Shown: positions 11,968-22,958 of the stretch, one piece after another
How the letters are laid out: each line of letters starts with the position of its first letter
Numbering within the stretch: position 1 is the first letter of the stretch
Source: Symsagittifera roscoffensis
Lineage: Eukaryota; Xenacoelomorpha; Acoela; Convolutidae
Length of the DNA: 64,000 bases
Assembly (NCBI RefSeq): GCF_963678635.1
Contig: NC_087068.1
Span: forward strand, 27,468,318 to 27,532,317
Direction: 5' to 3'
The notes under the pieces: generated by a model
The model's database searches: none
What the model saw: the letters and a program-made list of their open reading frames with translations, nothing else
What the model was told of the DNA's origin: nothing
Translations under genes and position numbers: made by a program

Positions 11968-12691
11968 GACTGCTTCCATTATTGTAATACTTCGAATTGC
12001 ATGATCTGTTTATGCTAGTATCATTGTTGAAAAGCAGTTACAACATCAAACTACCAATAAAGTCGAATACGAAACCCAATGACGATCTTTTATTAACAAG
12101 ACAAAAAGATCTACCATCGTTAACAAAAACTTGAACAAGATTTTTTTGGAAAAGAACCAGTCAAATGTCAATTACTGATTATAATCCGAAAAAAAAGAAA
12201 AAATCGACCTCGATCAAATTGACAAACTATACCTAACAAAATTAAACTGGAATTACTTCCACAAAGATTACTCTGAAGTCAACTTATGTTCCTGGGCTTT
12301 TACATGTGAACATGCAAAAAATAATACGTTGCTGAAAAACGTCAACAAAGAGTCTCCTTAAGGATATGTCAAATGAAACACAAGTTAAATAATGGGTAGA
12401 TAGGAAGATCGTGGCAATAACGATAAAAAGGAGATGATTAGAATTGATGTGATCAAATTTAAACTCGATACGGGTTATGTTTCTTCATAAGATTACAAAA
12501 TTCGACACGATAAAACAAAGCAAGATATTATGTATTACAAATTGAATCGCTGGTCATATTGAAGCTGATTTGTATTTTTTTTTATTTACCGTCATTAAAC
12601 TCGTCAATGAACAAAATTTGAAGAAGCGTTATAGGCTGTAAAAAACGTCTTCGAGTTTGTTAGTTTCAACCGTAGTTCGAAGGACTTTTAA
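11968..12691. other. unknown segment T (unit 2)
   Basis: This is the counterpart of 3246-3969, with homopolymer indels that break the small frame seen in unit 1. No gene is supported. Confidence 0.5.
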
Positions 12692-13565
12692 GTAACAGTC
12701 GCCTTCTTCAGAAACATATGAGGATACAGAAAAATAGGCCCTATAACCATTGGCTCAAGAGTCAGGGACACTATCTCTGGTAATTTTCAACCTCAAGCGG
12801 TCGGAGCCAGTTGGGTTCACTTGCGACATGAGACTATAAATCCGCGTTACAGCTTAAAGGCCACTACGAAAATATCCCCCACTCTAGAAACTAAAAACGT
12901 CCCCAAGCTCTGGTCTCAAAATACCTAAAACACACGAACGCCGTTAAAAAAGGGTCGGAACCTTACGTATACAGTTACTTTTTATTGAACAATGGTCCTT
13001 TTCTTGAACAGTGGACCTAAAACTCTCCCTAACTCAACATAACCATGTAGAACACACTCAAGAAAATTAAATTGAGTACTTACATACGACACGTCCTCTA
13101 GAATTGACTAAGTATATCATAAAGTAACTCTAGAATTAATCCGGTAATCAAGTTTAACTCGAGAAGTTTGAAATGAACAAGTTTTAACTCAAGACGCAAT
13201 TTTTCTATTTGGACCCATAGGCCGGTTCAGCTGTCCACCTTTGCACTGAAGGTTCACTCTGGTCCACTCGGCCTCCTTCTCTACTTGTTCTCGGTCACTC
13301 TCAATGCTTTGCCAAGAATAAGACAGCTCTACTCTCGTTCGATTTATGTGGTAAAATTGCGAATAGCAGTTTCGCGCTTATATTTTTTGGACTACTTTCC
13401 CGCGATTGTATTTCGATCTTCTGGTCTTATATTCTTGTACATTCTGTTATCGCAAGAAAGTTGAGCATGACAAGCTCAGTTCGAATTTTTGAAAAATTCT
13501 ATTTCACCCCAAAATCAAGACTAAATATTGCTCAATGTCAATCTTCCAAATATGACCCACTGGCA
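12692..13565 (-). repeat. full-length minus-strand LTR (unit 2, copy B)
   Basis: This is the counterpart of 3970-4844, collinear with the reverse complement of the giant element's LTR from the complement of its 3' end to the complement of its 5' end. Confidence 0.9.
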
Positions 13566-13967
13566 AGTTTTCCACGGACACGAGATCGATGTGCTCCTTG
13601 CTTGTCGTCGTCTGTCAGTCAGCCCCCAGGATGTTAAGTGCGTCTAAAGATAGAGTGCCAGTGGTCATTTACAGATTTGCAGCAGATTTAACTTTATCTA
13701 CATACCAAAACTCACAGCCATGCAAAATTGTCACAATATCGCAAAACAGCAATCAAAACCTGCATTCACCTGCACCCTGAATTTCAGCTTTATAAGCTTC
13801 TCAATAAAATTTCTTTTGTCTTATCCAATCGGAAAATTGTCATGCAGCATTTTGATTTATACAATAAATATACTATAATAATCATAATTTTTCCTTTGTT
13901 AAAGTTTCTTTTCCGTGCCCTCAGATTTCATCTGAGTTCACACTCAAGCCCTTTTTCTTTCCCCCGC

Positions 13968-16458
13968 TCACGACTCAAGAACCAACCCCTGAACACCCTG
14001 CTCGGTTCGTGCCCGTCGTCTTTGAGGTACTAGGTCCCGATGCACTCGACACACGATCTCTTCCCATGCCTTCAGCTGTTCGTAGGCTCGCATCCATTTT
14101 CTTTGCTCTTGTAATCTTTTCGCCTGATTCGGTAGACCCTTCACTTTAGATTCCTTGTTGAAGCAAAAGGAGATATGCAAGCTCAAGCTAACGTTCTTCG
14201 CCAAGTCCTTCTCCAATATCAATTTCTTTGCCTGGTATTATATCTAGACACTCTACCAATCCTTTTTAAACTCGTGGTTATCGCATTGCGATGGTTTACC
14301 AAGGGTCTCTTGAAGGCTTCCGGCCCAATCTCGGCCAGGAACTGTCGATACTCTTTCTGATGCTTCTTCTTGTGATTCTTCATCACCGTGTACAGCTAAG
14401 ACGTCAGCGTTGCCCGAAACCATGAAAAAAAATTTTATGCGACTCCACACGTGCCTCACCTCAATGGGCACAGCGAATACTTTACACGCAGCCTCGAACA
14501 GCTCAAGCCTCCGGCTGTAGTCAATGGTATGTATTGACTCCACTGTTGGTGCTCTCGACTCTCGATATTTCGTCACGTTCTCCTCGATCTATCGCAACGC
14601 CAGCATAGAGCTCGCCACAAAATGAGCGGGCGTTTACTGATGATTGGGTAGCCCTACTCACCGAATTTCTTCCACATCCCATATCAAGCAGAGGTTCGAG
14701 TGCTCCGGGTACCATACTGTCTGTGCCAGACAATGGCATGGGCATTCCCCGTTCGTCAGGTTGATGCTCCGGAGGTTGCGCTCTCCCGAAGCTTCCAACA
14801 GAGGTTCCAACTCCATCATCTTCTCATGCGTCACGTCATTTTCCTCCATGGCTGGGGCACTATTCATTGCTTTCCCAATCGTATTCTGCCTTTCAAAGTC
14901 ACTCGTATTCTCCTTTTCCAAACTCCAGAGTTCTTCCCTCCAGATCTCACTCAAGTCCTCCCTTAGATCTCCAGGCACCGCTCCTTGCATCTTCCGCAAC
15001 AATCGATGCGATTGATGCAACTTTCGTGCCAATCGCAAACACTTGGGCACCGAAAAAGCCTTGTCGATTAACACCCTCTGACTAGATGCTTCCATCATCG
15101 CCACGTGTAATGGATAATGGCTTCCGCACAGGTTGGTCATGACTGATCCCACCAGAGACTTCGCATTCATTGGTAAACTGTAGGCTTTGCTCACGCGAAA
15201 TCCCATCTCCGCCTCAAGATGATCTTCCATCCCCTGATGTGCTTCTGGATCATTTGTAACACTCATGACCAAAAACCCACGCTTAACGCCGTCACCAAAT
15301 GGTGCTCGGACTCTAGCTTCTCTAGAGGTTGTAAGCTGCACATACTCAAAAAGAATCCCAATGCCGTCGATGCTCGCGTAACATTCAGCCTCTATCTGCA
15401 CCTCGCTTTTCTCTTTCTCCGTGATGTTTCCGAACCAAGTGGCTAAATCCTCTTTATGAAAGGATTGTATTGTGAGAGGACCGTCCGTCACAAGAATGCT
15501 CTTCACCTCCACACGCTAGGTCCAGACAACTTCCCGGATCCATCTTCTTTACTAGCTTATCCATCTTCCTCGTTGCTTCCTCCTATTCTCCTCAATGAGG
15601 TAGGATCAGTTTATGCACTCTATTCAATTTCCCCAAATCTTCATCCTTCGCTGGCGACAGTATCACCCGATCCGTAACTTCTTCGATCAGGCTCGCGTGG
15701 AGATGTGTGCACCAAGATGGTCTCAGCAATTTTCAAACAGTCCCCAGGTTTGTAGACAACACGTCGTCTCCGCTTCCCAGTCTTAGTTCAACCTTCTTGT
15801 CCGAACGCGGCACATTATGAATTCCGGCATCTTCTCAAGTAACAGACCTAACCTCGATCTTTCCCTTTCCGTCGGGTCAATCTCAACTATTTCCTCCGTC
15901 CAGAATTTTAGCGATTTCGCCACTTCAAAATTTATGCTAGCGTTTCCTGCCTCCGTGTCTAAGAAAGGGTTGTAAGCTATCCCCATCACTCCAGACACAT
16001 ATTGATATTTTCCCCTTTTCGTGGGCCTTGAGTAGTATTCTGCCAGAGCCAGGTTGCGATGTACGTCGCGACCCTCGCCGAATTTCTTGTTGGAGAATCT
16101 CCGTAATTCATCAAGCTTTCCATGGTTCTCTAGATACTGCCTTGAGCCATCCCCCCTGGCAATCGCAGTGCTCTGGTACACACTTATGATGAGGATGAAG
16201 ACTCTCCTTTCCTTTGTCTTGCTTCCTGTCGCTCTCTGATGGCATGTCTGGACGGTGGTATCAGACATCATTTGTCTTTGTCCCCTGAGACTTAAATATT
16301 TTCTTACCGAAGGCGTCAATTTCTCATCTCACCCCTCTGCAATGCGCCTCTCGCCCTTTCAAGTTTACCTTCGACGTTTTTCTCATATGTCATTGCCTTG
16401 TTAATCTCCGTTCTTAGAAGTTTTGTCTGAAAATTTTACCGCTTGGTTCGAAAACACC
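13968..16458 (-). pseudogene. ORF2 C-terminal remnant, copy B (unit 2)
   Basis: This matches 5246-7737. Here the middle portion is open for 284 codons (15512-14658), running from the IQSF.KEDL.TWF block through SLVGSV..NLCGSHYPLH to CPCHCLAQTVWYP and NLCLIWDVEEI. Those blocks are also present in the intact ORF2 around residues 2,440-2,710. The C-terminal portion is still frameshifted near 14430. Retention of these motifs in an old, diverged copy suggests that part of ORF2 was under selection while the lineage was active. Confidence 0.9.
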
Positions 16459-17021
16459 TTCATTTTCCGATACCCTGAACCTCAAAAAGTCAGAAAAATG
16501 TTTTTTTTTAGACAGACTCTCAGAAAACTAACACGTTGGTGGCAGTTGATTGGTGTCAGTTGGACTGCATTTTTCTTCCTAAATCCAAAGTGTCCTTCAA
16601 TCAAGTCTCTTTTTTGATCAATAAAGCTTGATATTGATTGGTGGAAATAATTTCTTTTTTGTTTAGAACCACTTAATGATATTTTTGATGTTTTAACGTC
16701 TGTAAATCACTTTGTATCAATTTATTAATCTGATAATGGACATATTTCCGCAAACTTTCCTAATCACATTTTAGAAATTTTTCTTCCAAACTGCAAAGTG
16801 TCCTTCGATCAAGACAAAACTGATTTACTAGCTCAAGATGTTTTAAAATGTTTAATTGAAATTCTGGGGCACAAGGTTAGTTCATTGAGAAGATTCATCA
16901 CTCTAGTTGTACTCTCGTTTAAACGAGCTCCTTATTCTCCCTGGCTGCTTTACAGAATCAGTCATATGTTCTTTTAAGGCAACGAGACAACCGTACTTGC
17001 ATGCATTAATATCCAGAGTGA

Positions 17022-17480
17022 TCAATAGCGAATTACAATTGATCAATTTTGATATTATTGAACGCAAGTAGAGTTGTCTTGTTGCTGTTAGCGAACAATG
17101 AGCTTCATTTTTCACCTTTGCCACACTTGTGTATCCGGTTGTTGTTTTTTTTTTCTGATTTCTTATTTTCATTTGTCGAGAGAAAGGCGTAAATGACTGG
17201 TTCAACTCGAAAGTTTAAATTGTAAAGTCGAAAACAGAAATTTCCTGTATCATGACGGACTGGCACTTTGCTTCACGAAAATTTAGAAGCAACTCGTTTG
17301 AGCGTTTTGTCGATGGCAATTGATTGCATAACTCCAGTTAGTTTCTTGAGGACCAAAAAGTTTGCTCCCAAAAAGAACCTCTTCTCTATTGCTGAGTTTT
17401 TTAGCCCGGGTTTGCACTGTGACGTATCAAAAACGCAAACAGAGTATCAAGAGTATTCAAAACGGAGGAAATATTTTTAA
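17022..17480 (-). pseudogene. decayed reverse transcriptase segment (third unit)
   Basis: This is the fifth copy of the degenerate minus-strand RT block described at 1-460. Confidence 0.55.
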
Positions 17481-17868
17481 ATGTATATTCGATTTTTTTG
17501 GAATTTTTTCGGAACAAAAGATCAACTGAAATTAAAGAAAAAGAACGTTTTCAAAGGAAAGCATTATTCTGGATAATGGGCAATTGAGAATTGAGATTAG
17601 AGCTAAAAACAAATACTAACTGAACTGAGACTGCTTCCGTTATCGTATCACTTCAAACTGCATGATTTGTTAATGCTAGTATCAATGTTGAAAGGCAGTT
17701 AGAACATCAAACTACCAATAAAGTCGAATACGAAACCCAATGATGATCTTTTTAAACAAGACAAAAAGATCTATCATTGATAACAAAAACTCGAACAAGA
17801 AAATTTTTGAAAAGAACCAGTCAAATGTCAATTACTGGTTCTAATACGTTAACAACACTCACATTTCA
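17022..17868. repeat. partial third macro-repeat unit
   Basis: The decayed RT segment recurs here in the version that starts units 1 and 2. It then runs on into about 200 bp matching 3260-3460, rather than into the truncated LTR found at 632. This shows the ancestral order was RT segment followed by the unknown segment, and that the first half of each unit is a deletion derivative. Homology stops near 17868, where unrelated sequence starting AACAACACTCACAT begins. Confidence 0.85.
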
Positions 17869-17947
17869 ACCCGGTGCAGAAAGTCAGCTCAGCCGTCATG
17901 TGATGGGTGCAAACTCTTGTTGAAACACCTAAGCCTAATTTCTTTCT

Positions 17948-17982
<35 letters not shown>

Positions 17983-18108
17983 AGTCAATCGTCATGACTT
18001 TAGTTGTCTTTTTTTTAAATTTTAATTGCTGATTTATAAAACTCCCACTAACCGCTTGTCATGGAATATTTTAGTCCTCTAAAATCCAATAAAAAAACTT
18101 GTGTTTTT
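17869..18108. other. non-coding gap with (CT)n microsatellite
   Basis: There is no gene. A pure CT dinucleotide tract occupies about 17953-17981, followed by T-rich sequence. Confidence 0.8.
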
Positions 18109-18622
18109 AACCTTTACGCTGCGTCAAGATGAGGAAAAACAACAAAGACTGTACAACCAAGGATTGCTTAAAATCTTAAGGACTGATAAATTTTTACACA
18201 ATTGATATGATACCAACTAGAACAACACTCACATCCAATCCAATTTATCAGTCTTTAAGATTTTAAGCAATCATTGCTTGTACAGTCTTTGTTGATTTTC
18301 CTCATCTTGACGCAGCGTAAAGGTTAATCTTGACACAGCGTTCCGTCTTCTGACATTATGGTAGAGCTTCCCTATAAAAGTAACTAGGTTTATTATACGC
18401 GCATTACACCCATTGCGCGTTTAATAAACCCATTTACCTTTATAGGGAAGCTCTACCATAATGTCAGAAGACGGAACGCTGGATCAAGATTAACCTTTAC
18501 GCTGCGTCAAGATGAGGAAAAACAACAAAGACTGTACAGGCAATGATTGCTTAAAATCTTAAGGACTGATATATGGGATTGGATGTGAGTGTTGTTCTAG
18601 TTGGTATCATATCAATTGTGTA
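18109..18622. repeat. nested inverted repeat (large palindrome)
   Basis: About 18195-18622 is a near-perfect palindrome with its axis at 18408. TACACAATTGATATGATACC at the left pairs with its complement at 18603-18622, and GAGCTTCCCTATAAA at 18363 pairs with 18439-18453. A further 80-bp copy of the arm (18109-18190, CCTTTACGCTGCGTCAAGATG...) gives arm copies in the order plus, minus, plus. The central part is homologous to RT-coding sequence at 19630-19720. The palindrome is therefore made of duplicated, inverted RT element DNA. Confidence 0.92.
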
Positions 18623-18626
18623 CAAA

Positions 18627-20590
18627 ATTCTTTTAGCGACTCTAAGAAAACCCAATGGTTTCAACATATGCGCTGATGTAAAATCTGTTAATAAAGCAAC
18701 AATAGGTAATGATTTACTGCTAGACAATTATATTAATACAGCCATCTCAAAAGTCCGAGTACTCAAAAGAGAGTACCAATGTAGAAGATGTAACAAAACG
18801 GCTACTTTTTTTAAACTTCCTTCTTGTTTTTTTGGAGCAACCGAAAAGAAGTGGACGCAAACAGACCACAAGCATGAACTCTTTGATAACTAAAAAAAAA
18901 GTCACTATCAAAACCCGATCTCCAAGTTTCAAGCCCGCCTCTGAGTGACCTCGAGCAAAGATTAAAGCTAATAAGGATGAAGCTTGCTGCTTCGGATGAC
19001 ATAATCGGTCCTTTTTCAACTGATAACTATAAAAAAATGTTTTCTAAGTACCCTCAGCGAGCCGAATGAGCAGCTCCAAATTCAAAAAATTTAGATAATT
19101 TTTTCGTAACCGAACTCGACCTATACAAAGCGATAACTTCCTTTCCGAACGGATCAGCAGCAGGTCGGGATAAAATATTTCCTCAAATTATTAAAGATTT
19201 TAATAGGGAGTCGAATGGCTGTGCAGGACTTAATTTTCTGAAATCGCTTGCTGAGCTGATAAACCTCATTGAAGTTGGCAAACTACCCGAATCCCGGAAA
19301 CCTTTCTTTCTTGGCGCAAAGCTTATCGCCCTCATAAAGATAGATGGAGGTATGAGTCCGATTGCCATAGGTAACACACTGAGACGTATCGCGTCTAAAT
19401 GCGCTGGATGCAAGGCACTCTACGAGCCACAAAACTTTTTCGGAAACTTGCAGGTAGGATGCGGTACTAAACGAGGAGCAGAAAAAGCTGCACACTCGTT
19501 TTCGAAACCTAATTGAACATGATGACAATCCAAAATGCAGTTCGTTTAAAACTAGATTTCAAGAATGCCTCAAATTCTCTAAATAGAGAAACAATGCTGA
19601 ATCATGTCTTTTCATATGGCGCAAATTGTATAATTACACCCACTGCGCGTATAAAAAACCTAGTTACTTTTAAGGGAAGCTCTACCATAAATTCAGAAGA
19701 CGGATTTCAGCAAGGTGATCCAGAAGCCCCACCCCTGTTTGCGGAAACAATTCATACACTAGTCAAACAGTTGGAGTCGAAAATTAACATCTGGTATTTA
19801 GATAATGGAAATTTAGCCGATGGCTATAAGGTAGTACTCCGGGATCTCAAAATAATTCTGAAATCGGAACAACTGCTTGACCTGAGCTTGAACACAGAAG
19901 TACAAACTTTGTTTTTGGGACCGACTACGTGTACAAAGTATAATTCAATCTCAACACAATTTCGAAAAATATGCCCAATAATTTAAAAAAAGAAAAAGAA
20001 TTTCTCTTTTCAGGATCTCCAATTGGCGAACTTTGCCGAGAAGATTTGCTCGACGAAAGCTTAAGAAGCTCGAAAACAATCTCGGATGTCATTGACAAAC
20101 TAGACGCCCATTTTGTTTTTTACCTCCTGAAAAGTTGCCTTAGCATGCCAAAACTATATTTTTTGCGTACGAGCCCTTGCAAGCAAAATGATTTTTTGAA
20201 ACGCTGCGACAAATTACCAGGAAATTCGTTATGGAAGGTAACTAATGAGAAAATGGGTGATATCCAGTTTTTACAAGCATTTCTCCCGGAAGCCAAAGGT
20301 GGCTTGGGCGTTTCTTCCGCTCGTCTTCTTACTTTACCCGCTTTGTTAGCCTCAGCAGTAAGAGCGAAAAACTTCTCAAGCAAAAATTTTAGTTCGGAGC
20401 ATGTGGATGGAACCTTTGATGATGCGCTTAAACGGTGGTTTGAACTTTAAAACATTTAAATGGCTACGGAAAACGAAATCCAAAAAAATTGGCGAGAGCC
20501 AATTTTTGACAGCAAAATTACAGACATGAACCAACGGACGTAAAAAAATTCAACGCGTTCCAAGATAGATTTGGCTTCCAATATTTTTTC
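18627..20590 (+). pseudogene. non-LTR-type reverse transcriptase pseudogene
   Basis: Several plus-strand frames joined by frameshifts form one RT-like reading. They are a Cys-containing region (18680-18890, CRRCNK), then SFPNGSAAGRDKI..QIIKDF (about 19140-19200), FFLGAKLIALIKIDGG and IAIGNTLRRIASKCAGCKAL (19305-19420), LQVGCGTKRGAEKAAHSF (19450-19505), KLDFKNASNSLNRETMLNHVF (19550-19612), and QQGDPEAP.LFAETIH. The catalytic YLDDG box appears as WYLDNG near 19795-19810. A thumb-like tail (19990-20450) has SPIGE, LLKSCLSMPKLYFLRTSP and GGLGVSSARLL. The second Asp of the active box is replaced by Asn and there are several frameshifts, so the copy is dead. The YLDDG-type RT family is recognised from animal mobile elements, but I do not assign a clade. 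Confidence 0.85.
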
Positions 20591-20592
20591 CG

Positions 20593-21147
20593 GCGAGGCA
20601 CGTGCTACGATACTTCAAGCGGACAACCGACTACACGCTGGTGTACCAATACAACAGCGGGGGAATTCTTTTAGAGACATAGGCTGATTCCGATTATGCG
20701 GGACAAAAAGACACCAGGAAGAGTACGAGTGAATTTTGCGTCAAGGTCAATTCCAGCAGTGCAGTTTCATGGTCATCCAAACTGCTATAGACGGTGGCAA
20801 CTTCAACAGCAGAGGCGGAGACAAATGCAATCTCGGAGTGTGTGAAGGAGACAGTTCACTTCAGAGGACTTCTGGCGTTTCTTGGCTACAACCAACCGAG
20901 CGGCAATTACAATCAAGTGGCAATTGCAATCTCTGGCAAGGCAAGTTTCTGCAAGTCAAGGACGCAGCATTTTGCGGTGAATGTGCCATACATGCAAGAG
21001 GTGCAGACAACAAACGAGTGCATGCTAAAGTATATTCCGAGCGAGTCCAATTCTTCTGGCATCTTGACTGAAAGCCTGGGGAAGACAATGACCGATCAAA
21101 AGTGCCGACTTCAAATTGACTTCATGGACCTGCCAATATCAAACTAA
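20593..21147 (+). pseudogene. Ty1/copia RNase H remnant
   Basis: One plus-strand frame with internal stops reads RYFKRTTDYTLVYQYNSGG, then ADSDYAGQKDTRKSTSEFCV, VSWSSK, and ATSTAEAETNAISECVKETV..RGLL. These are the hallmark blocks of the C-terminal RNase H of copia-type Pol. Stops occur at the expected GYSDAD and SK.Q positions. The frame after 20794 remains open to 21147 and ends with CRLQIDFMDL. The rest of the element is missing, and it directly abuts the RT pseudogene. Confidence 0.85.
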
Positions 21148-21458
21148 TTTATTAGTCTACCAGCATTTGGTAGAATAACTTTTTCTGTATCATTTTGTAA
21201 ATCATCCCATGAATAAAGCTCTTATGAGACACATCTTTTTCTCAACTCTCTCAGAATGATTTAAAAGCTTGAACGTCATCCCGTGCAAAATTTCAAGGTT
21301 AAAACTGTCGAACAAACAAGATCAGAATTGCAATAGGACTTCGATTAGGCTCAAAAATTTGCGAACGGCTTAAATGTGTGTGCGGATAAGATGGTTGGCA
21401 CGATCTTTCTTGCTTCATAAGTGCAGGGAGGTTCTCTAGGCATTCAAATCTGAATGCC
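21148..21458. other. flank of giant element, no gene
   Basis: AT-rich sequence with an AATAAA near 21211 that may belong to the copia remnant. Nothing else is recognised. Confidence 0.6.
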
Positions 21459-22346
21459 TGTGCCAGTCGGTCATGTCTAGGGGTTTGACCTTGAGAAATA
21501 CGCAATTTTGGAGTGAAATTTTAATTTTGCAAAATTCGAATTGAGCATGTCATGCTCAATTTTCTCGAACCAACTGAAAATGAAAAAGTCAGAAATCAGA
21601 ACACCCGAATTAACAATTGCGGGAAACTACTCAAGAAAAAGGCAGGAAATTGCTATTCGCAATTTCTCAATACGAAATATCAAGAGAGTAGAGCTGTCTT
21701 GTCCTGAAAACAGGAGAATCGAATACGGACTTGAGACAGAACAATTATTCGAATGGAAAGGAGTGGACTCTGAATGGAAGAGTGGACAACTCGAGTGTCC
21801 AAAGGGTTCATTCAGAGACTTTGATTCTAGAGACAAAAACTTACTTCTGTTATTGAAACTAATTGGCCTTAAAACTTATTTAGTTATATTACTTAATTCT
21901 CAAGCTGCTCAGTTATAACTTACTCCTCATATTCAAGTGCGTCGATATGTAAGTTCCAATTTAAATTTCTCGAGTGTATTTTATGATAGTTATGTTGAGA
22001 TAAGGCGAGTTTTAGGTTGATCCATCTGAAATGGATCAAAGTTCCACTGTCCAATAAAAAGTAACTAAGCGGATGGTTCCGACCCGGTTTTTAACGGCGT
22101 TCATGTATTTTGGGTATCCCGAGACCTAAGTATGGGGACGTTTTTATTTCTAGAGTGGGGGGGTATTTTGGTAGTGGCCTTTAAGCTGTAATGGGTTCCA
22201 GTCTCATGTCGCAAGCGAACCGAATTGGCTCCGACCGTTCTTGAGGCGGAAAAACACAAGAGATAGTGTCCCTGACTCTTGAGCCAATGGTTATAGGGCC
22301 TATTTTTCTTAAGCCTCATATGTGACTAAAGTAGGCGACTGTTACA
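21459..22346 (+). repeat. 5' LTR of giant element
   Basis: The LTR is 888 bp, TGT...ACA, and repeated exactly at +21,881. It contains an AATAAA at 22053-22058 (candidate poly(A) signal) preceded by a perfect 9-bp hairpin (22017-22025 / 22031-22039, loop CTGAA). A 125-codon open frame (21541-21918) lies inside it, but has no family resemblance and is probably fortuitous. The diverged minus-strand LTRs at 3970 and 12692 are its relatives. Confidence 0.95.
22053..22058 (+). promoter_or_regulatory. candidate poly(A) signal in LTR
   Basis: AATAAA lies in the LTR 14 bases after a 9-bp stem-loop. The same pair in the 3' LTR (43934-43939) would direct 3' end formation of the element's transcript. 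Confidence 0.45.
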
Positions 22347-22357
22347 TAGTGTTTTTA

Positions 22358-22373
22358 TGGCGCTCCTGGGTGT
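22358..22373 (+). other. candidate primer binding site
   Basis: TGGCGCTCCTGGGTGT starts 11 bases after the 5' LTR. TGG is the complement of a tRNA CCA end, and TGGCGC recalls the start of some tRNA-primed sites. The distance from the LTR is longer than usual, and the complement beyond 16 bases does not continue into a recognisable T-loop. The site is tentative. Confidence 0.25.
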
Positions 22374-22593
22374 TTTTACGACATCATGACTACGGAGTCG
22401 AACCCACTTGACACAGCTCCGGGCTACATGCCCATTCTAGAGTACCGGTGGTACGGTTCAGCGGGAACGTGTAAACCTTCCGGTTGTACCGTGATAGCTT
22501 TTTAAGAAAACTCAAGAAAACTTCCTGGTACGCTCTCCGAACGAGGCTTAGCTAACCGAGTAAAGGGGGGCAACTAGGGGGACAAAAAAAACG

Positions 22594-22624
<31 letters not shown>

Positions 22625-22839
22625 GAAAACAAATAGGAACAAAAACCATAAAACGAAAAAAGACAGTGACTTTGATACCAAATTAGTTGGATCGAACCTT
22701 TGTATTAATTAAATAGTATACACATACTGTTTTACAAGACCGATCGTTTCGATCAATCTAGCAATTTAAACCAGTGACCTTGGTAGGGTGCCCGAGTGGG
22801 GGGCGTTGTTGAGGGTTTTTAGATAGATTGCGACCCAAC

Positions 22840-22958
22840 CGGACCACTAGGAGACTTGACTGGAAAGGGTGACCAGTCGAGTGGGAAAGAGGTTCACAAG
22901 GATCGAAACGGACCACCAGGAGACTTGATTGGAAGAGGTGACCAGTCGAGTGGGAAAG
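22840..22958 (+). repeat. 69-bp direct repeat in leader
   Basis: CGGACCACTAGGAGACTTGA at 22840 recurs with few changes at 22909. Similarity extends through GGTGACCAGTCGAGTGGGAA in both copies. Confidence 0.9.

Larger units (their letters stand above)
8722..17021. repeat. tandem macro-repeat unit 2 (8.3 kb)
   Basis: This is a near-identical copy of unit 1 with the same internal order. It is about 420 bp shorter because it lacks the local tandem duplication found at 7814-8651 in unit 1. Single-base differences change reading frames. One example is an extra C in unit 1 near 6492-6500, which splits a reading frame that stays open in unit 2 (14658-15512). Confidence 0.93.

Noticed and set aside
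1-17868. CRISPR or bacterial-type repeat array
   Set aside because: The repeats are kilobase-scale retroelement debris with no short spaced direct repeats or cas-like genes, and the window is clearly eukaryotic.
21541-21918. 125-codon open frame inside each LTR
   Set aside because: It resembles no family, lies wholly in the LTR, and is not kept open in the diverged LTRs at 4.5 and 13.2 kb. Probably chance.
22380-22420. GAGTCGAACCC in the leader, resembling a tRNA T-loop complement
   Set aside because: The surrounding bases do not fold as a tRNA, and the distance from the LTR does not fit a primer site.
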